Source: Elusimicrobiota bacterium (lineage in GTDB: Bacteria; Elusimicrobiota; Elusimicrobia; UBA1565; UBA9628). Taken from it: a stretch of 8,246 nucleotides of DNA. The translations under genes were made by a program, and so were the position numbers. This document shows, piece by piece, positions 5,214 to 8,246 of this stretch. Position 1 is the first letter of the stretch; each line of letters starts with the position of its first letter. The stretch lies in assembly GCA_023249695.1 (NCBI GenBank), contig JAHFCD010000075.1, forward strand, positions 1 to 8,246, written 5' to 3'. The notes under the pieces are model-generated. The model had not been told where the DNA came from. It saw only the letters and a list, made by a program, of their open reading frames with translations, and made no database searches.

Positions 5214-7361
5214 TCAGGCCGCGGCGACGGTCTTCGTGCGGTCGGCGAGCGCGGTATCCCGGTAGTCGGAGCGCGCCAGCGCCTCGAAGAAGGTCTGCGA
5301 CCGGACGAGCGCCGCCCCGGGGCCGGGGGTCACGCGAGCGTAGGAGCCGTCGGCCTTGAGCTGCCAGGCCTTCTGATTGTCGGCCAAGCCCTTGCCCAGG
5401 ATCGTGTCGCGCACGTAGCGCTTGAGCTGGAGATCCTTGACCGGGAAGGCGACCTCGTAGCGCGAGTAGAAGTTGCGCGGCATCCAGTCCGCGCTCGACA
5501 GGAACATCTTGCGCGCGCCGCCGGCGCGGAAATAGTAAATGCGGCTGTGCTCGAGGAAGCGGTCGACGACGCTCACGACGCGGATGTTCTCGGACATGCC
5601 CGCGATGCCGGGGCGCAGGCAGCAGATGCCGCGCACGAGCAGCTCGATTTTCACGCCCGCGTTCGAGGCCTCGTACAGCGCCTCGACGATCTCCGGATCC
5701 TGGAGCGAGTTCATCTTCGCGATGATGTGGCCCTTGCCGGTGTCCTTGAAGAACTTCGTTTCTTCCCGAATAAGGCGCAGCATCTCGTCGTGAAGGTTGA
5801 CGGGCGCGACGAGGAGTTCCTTGAGCCCATCGGGGCGCCTGCCCTTCGCGAGCGCGTCGAAATATGAAAGAGCCTCACGGCCGAGGCCTTCATCGGCCGT
5901 GAGGAGGCCCAAGTCGGTGTACTGGCGCGCGGTGACGGGATGGTAGTTGCCGGTGCCGAGATGGGTGTAGGCGCGCTCGGCGCCGTCCTCCTCGCGCACG
6001 ATCGAGGTCACCTTCGAGTGGACCTTGTAGCGCCCGAGATGGGGGACGACCTTTACGCCGGCCTTGCGAAGCTCGTCGGCCCAGCGCAGGTTATTGAGCT
6101 CGTCAAAGCGCGCCTTGATCTCGATGTAGGCCGTGACCTTCTTTCCCGCCAGAGCGGCGGTCTTCAATGCGGCCATGATCGGAGAGTCGAGGCTGGTGCG
6201 ATACAAGGTGTGATAGATGCGCTTGACGCCCGCGTCGAGCGCCGCCGCCTCGAGGAACTTCACGACGATGTCGAAGGAATCGTAGGGGTGATGAAGCAGG
6301 ATGTCCTTGCGCCGCACGATCTCGAAGGTCGAGGACGGCTTGCGGAAGGGCGCCGGCACCTGAGGCTCGATGGGCGGATAGCGCAGGCCGGGTTTGGGGG
6401 GCTCAAGGCGGGCGAGCGTGCGCAAGTCCAGGGGAAGGTCGAAGCGGTATAACGCCGAGGAGTCGAGGCCGAGCGCGGTGGCGAGAAATAAAGCTCCCTC
6501 GGAATAGGAGGGGGAGTCCACCTCGAGGCGGACGACCTTCGCGCGCACGCGGCGCTGGACGGCCTCGAGGATCTGGTCCTCCATGCTTTCCTCGGCGTCC
6601 GGACGCCAGCGAAGGTCCGCGTCGCGGATGATCTTGAACGGGAAGGTCTCGATGACTTCCTTATCGGGGAAAAGATCTTCGGCGCGGTCCGCGATCCAGC
6701 GCTCGATGAGCGCGTAGCGCTTCACGCCGTCCTTCGTGGGCAAGGAGACCATGCGGCCCTCGCGATCGACGATCGTGATCACCGCGTACTCGCGCGGGAA
6801 GCGCACGAACACGTGCAGCCGTTCGCTGGCGAGCGCGGTCGGAGCCTCGGGATAGCGGCGCACCATGACCTTGAGCGTGGGCAGGCGCTCCTGGATCTCG
6901 GAGTCGGGCGCGTGCTCCTCCAGAAACTCGGCCAGGATCTCGACGCCTTCGGCGCGCAGCGCGGCGAGGACGTCGCGCAAGATCTCGGCCTGGCGCGATT
7001 TCTGGCGCAGCGCGTGCTCGCGGATCTGGGCGAGGACCTGCCTGGCGGTCATGCCGTCCAGGAACCGATGGCTGGCCGACCTCCGGGCGATCTTGCCGAT
7101 CTCGGCGACGCGCGTCATGAAGAACTCGTCGAGGTTCGAGCTGACGATGGTCGCGAAGCGCAGGCGCTCGAAGGCGGGCACGGTCGCGTCGGCGGCCTCG
7201 GACAGGACCCGGTCGTTGAAGGCGAGCCAGGACAGGTCGCGGTTGAAGAAGCGCTCGGCGGCCTTGAGGCCGACGGCCTGGGGGGCGGTGACGGCCGGAG
7301 CCGCGTCGACCTTGAGGGGAACGATTTTAGAGCGTGCCATGGAAGAGGACTTCCTGGCCAT
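5214..7361 (-). CDS. ppk1: Polyphosphate kinase 1
   Basis: This 715-residue protein is complete and of normal Ppk1 length. It makes inorganic polyphosphate reversibly from the terminal phosphate of ATP. The N-terminal domain begins with FFNRDLSWLAFNDRVLSEA (38-56), almost invariant in the family, and continues with SSNLDEFFMTRVA. The head domain runs to about residue 340 (RWRPDAEESMEDQILE). The first catalytic half contains HHPYDSFDIVVKFLEAAA (357-374), KKVTAYIEIKARFDE (407-421), and KVHSK with H448, the expected autophosphorylated histidine, then YTHLGTGNYHPVTARQYTD (465-483). The second half has IIAKMNSLQDPEIVEALYEA, RGICCLRPG and FLEHSRIYYF with the second catalytic H605. The start at 7361 lies 8 bases after the upstream MFS stop, so the two are likely one operon. 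An alternative ATG at 7340 has AGGAAG 9 bases upstream and would remove only seven residues. The final 40 residues are alanine-rich and poorly conserved. Confidence 0.97.
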   Translation of the reverse strand: MARKSSSMARSKIVPLKVDAAPAVTAPQAVGLKAAERFFNRDLSWLAFNDRVLSEAADATVPAFERLRFATIVSSNLDEFFMTRVAEIGKIARRSASHRFLDGMTARQVLAQIREHALRQKSRQAEILRDVLAALRAEGVEILAEFLEEHAPDSEIQERLPTLKVMVRRYPEAPTALASERLHVFVRFPREYAVITIVDREGRMVSLPTKDGVKRYALIERWIADRAEDLFPDKEVIETFPFKIIRDADLRWRPDAEESMEDQILEAVQRRVRAKVVRLEVDSPSYSEGALFLATALGLDSSALYRFDLPLDLRTLARLEPPKPGLRYPPIEPQVPAPFRKPSSTFEIVRRKDILLHHPYDSFDIVVKFLEAAALDAGVKRIYHTLYRTSLDSPIMAALKTAALAGKKVTAYIEIKARFDELNNLRWADELRKAGVKVVPHLGRYKVHSKVTSIVREEDGAERAYTHLGTGNYHPVTARQYTDLGLLTADEGLGREALSYFDALAKGRRPDGLKELLVAPVNLHDEMLRLIREETKFFKDTGKGHIIAKMNSLQDPEIVEALYEASNAGVKIELLVRGICCLRPGIAGMSENIRVVSVVDRFLEHSRIYYFRAGGARKMFLSSADWMPRNFYSRYEVAFPVKDLQLKRYVRDTILGKGLADNQKAWQLKADGSYARVTPGPGAALVRSQTFFEALARSDYRDTALADRTKTVAAA

Positions 7362-7369
7362 TTTAGCTC

Positions 7370-8246
7370 TTATCCCCGGGGCCGGGCCAGTCGCGCGGCG
7401 AGAACGAACTGGACCACGGCGATCAGAGCCAAGCCGGCCCCGACCAAGGCGAAGGCCGAGCGCGGCGCCGCGCCGAGGGCGAAGGCCGCGCCGAGCAGGA
7501 ATTTAAGGGAGACCGAGACCGCGTTCGAGGCCCCGCGCGCGACCGCGGTGACGCCGCCCGCCGCGGCGAGCGGCGTGCCGTCCTGAAGGGCCCCCGTCAT
7601 CGACAGCCGCGCGGCCGCGTTGAGCGTCGCGAAAACGAACACGCCGCAGACCATGACGGAGAGGCTTCCCGGGATCCATGCCGTCGCCAGCGCCACGGTG
7701 CCGAGCGCGCCCGCCGCGATCCAGCGGCGGCCGCTCGTGCGTCCTCCGCGGGCGGAAAACAGCAGCGACCCCGCGATGCCGCCGAGGCCGAACGCCGCGC
7801 CCACCCAGCCGGCGTAGGCCGGCTGCATCAAGATGGCCTTCGCGAAGAAGGCGGACATCAGCTTGCGCAGGGGGTACAGGTTCAGCAGGGCCAGGCCCAG
7901 GCACGACCAGCGCAGGCCCGGGTCGGCGAGGACAAGCTTCAGGCCTTCCCACGAACCGCCCCTCTCCGGGACGACCGGCGACTTCGACGCGCGGCGGACC
8001 GGCGCGGCGCGGGGCACGAGGCAAAAGACGAACGAAGCGGCGACGAAGCCGCCCGCGATGACCGCGTGCGGCAGCCAGCTGTCGGAACGCGTCATGAGCA
8101 CGGCGAGCCCGACCGGGCCGATGACACCGCCCAGGTCGAAGGCCAGCTCGTAGCGCGCGTTGAGGCGGTCGAGCTCTACGCGGTCGCGTTCGGCGAGCTC
8201 GAGCGGCAGGGCGTGAACGGACGTGTCGACGAGGCCGCGGACGATC
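7370..8246 (-). CDS. Major facilitator superfamily transporter, C-terminal part (5' end outside window)
   Basis: The frame stays open to the right edge, 48 codons beyond the first possible in-window start (GTG at 8101), so this is the C-terminal 291 residues of a longer protein. The leading part reads LNARYELAFDLGGVIGPVG, the loop and start of a transmembrane helix that in MFS proteins follows the fourth helix. About eight hydrophobic segments then follow, including FVAASFVFCLV, GWVGAAFGLGGIAGSLLF, WIAAGALGTVALATAWI, VMVCGVFVFATLNAAA and FALVGAGLALIAVVQFVLAA. The hydrophilic loop PRAAPVRRASKSPVVPERG separates helices 6 and 7. Substrate cannot be told; the overall look is of a drug or metabolite exporter. 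It precedes ppk1 by 8 bases on the same strand, with the TAA stop close to the ppk1 ribosome-binding region, so co-transcription is likely. A phosphate-related role is not supported by the sequence itself. Confidence 0.8.
   Translation of the reverse strand, partial: IVRGLVDTSVHALPLELAERDRVELDRLNARYELAFDLGGVIGPVGLAVLMTRSDSWLPHAVIAGGFVAASFVFCLVPRAAPVRRASKSPVVPERGGSWEGLKLVLADPGLRWSCLGLALLNLYPLRKLMSAFFAKAILMQPAYAGWVGAAFGLGGIAGSLLFSARGGRTSGRRWIAAGALGTVALATAWIPGSLSVMVCGVFVFATLNAAARLSMTGALQDGTPLAAAGGVTAVARGASNAVSVSLKFLLGAAFALGAAPRSAFALVGAGLALIAVVQFVLAARLARPRG

Noticed and set aside
6813..7586. Plus-strand open frame (257 codons) antisense to ppk1 and the MFS gene
   Set aside because: It lies opposite conserved ppk1 coding sequence and the MFS C-terminus, with Gly/Arg/Ala-rich composition and no domain signature.

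Overview
The window comes from a GC-rich bacterium, probably Gram-negative. Most genes have strong G/C bias at third codon positions, and both secreted proteins carry ordinary Sec signal peptides. The sequence does not fix the phylum. A deltaproteobacterial-type lineage (Myxococcota or similar) or a GC-rich candidate phylum such as Elusimicrobiota would fit, but this is only an impression. There are eight genes, two of them cut by the window edges, and almost no empty space; the longest gene-free stretch is about 135 bases. I see no RNA genes, CRISPR arrays, insertion sequences or integrases.

Layout. At the left edge, on the minus strand, is the receiver domain of a PhoB-like response regulator. 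Divergent from it, on the plus strand, is a two-gene phosphate-uptake operon: a DUF47/PhoU-like Pit accessory protein and a PiT-family low-affinity phosphate transporter. The gap between them holds three tandem copies of an 11-base unit whose shape matches a PHO box. Next comes a secreted protein with noticeably lower GC and its own near-consensus promoter, which I do not recognise; it looks faintly like a TIM-barrel glycoside hydrolase. It converges on a minus-strand sixA (phosphohistidine phosphatase). Divergent from sixA, across a 29-base AT-rich gap, is a CYTH-domain (triphosphate tunnel) protein. This converges, with stop codons touching, on a small secreted protein made of a lone CpaB/RcpC-type domain. 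Upstream of that on the minus strand are ppk1 (polyphosphate kinase) and a major facilitator transporter that runs off the right edge.

How it fits together. Five of the eight genes point to inorganic phosphate and polyphosphate: sensing and regulation (PhoB-like regulator, PHO box), uptake (DUF47-Pit), storage (Ppk1), and probably turnover or signalling (CYTH protein, SixA). The site arrangement upstream of DUF47-pit suggests control of low-affinity uptake by the neighbouring regulator, possibly as repression. The low-GC secreted gene and the solo RcpC-domain protein are the two pieces that do not fit an ordinary phosphate locus and are the least explained.
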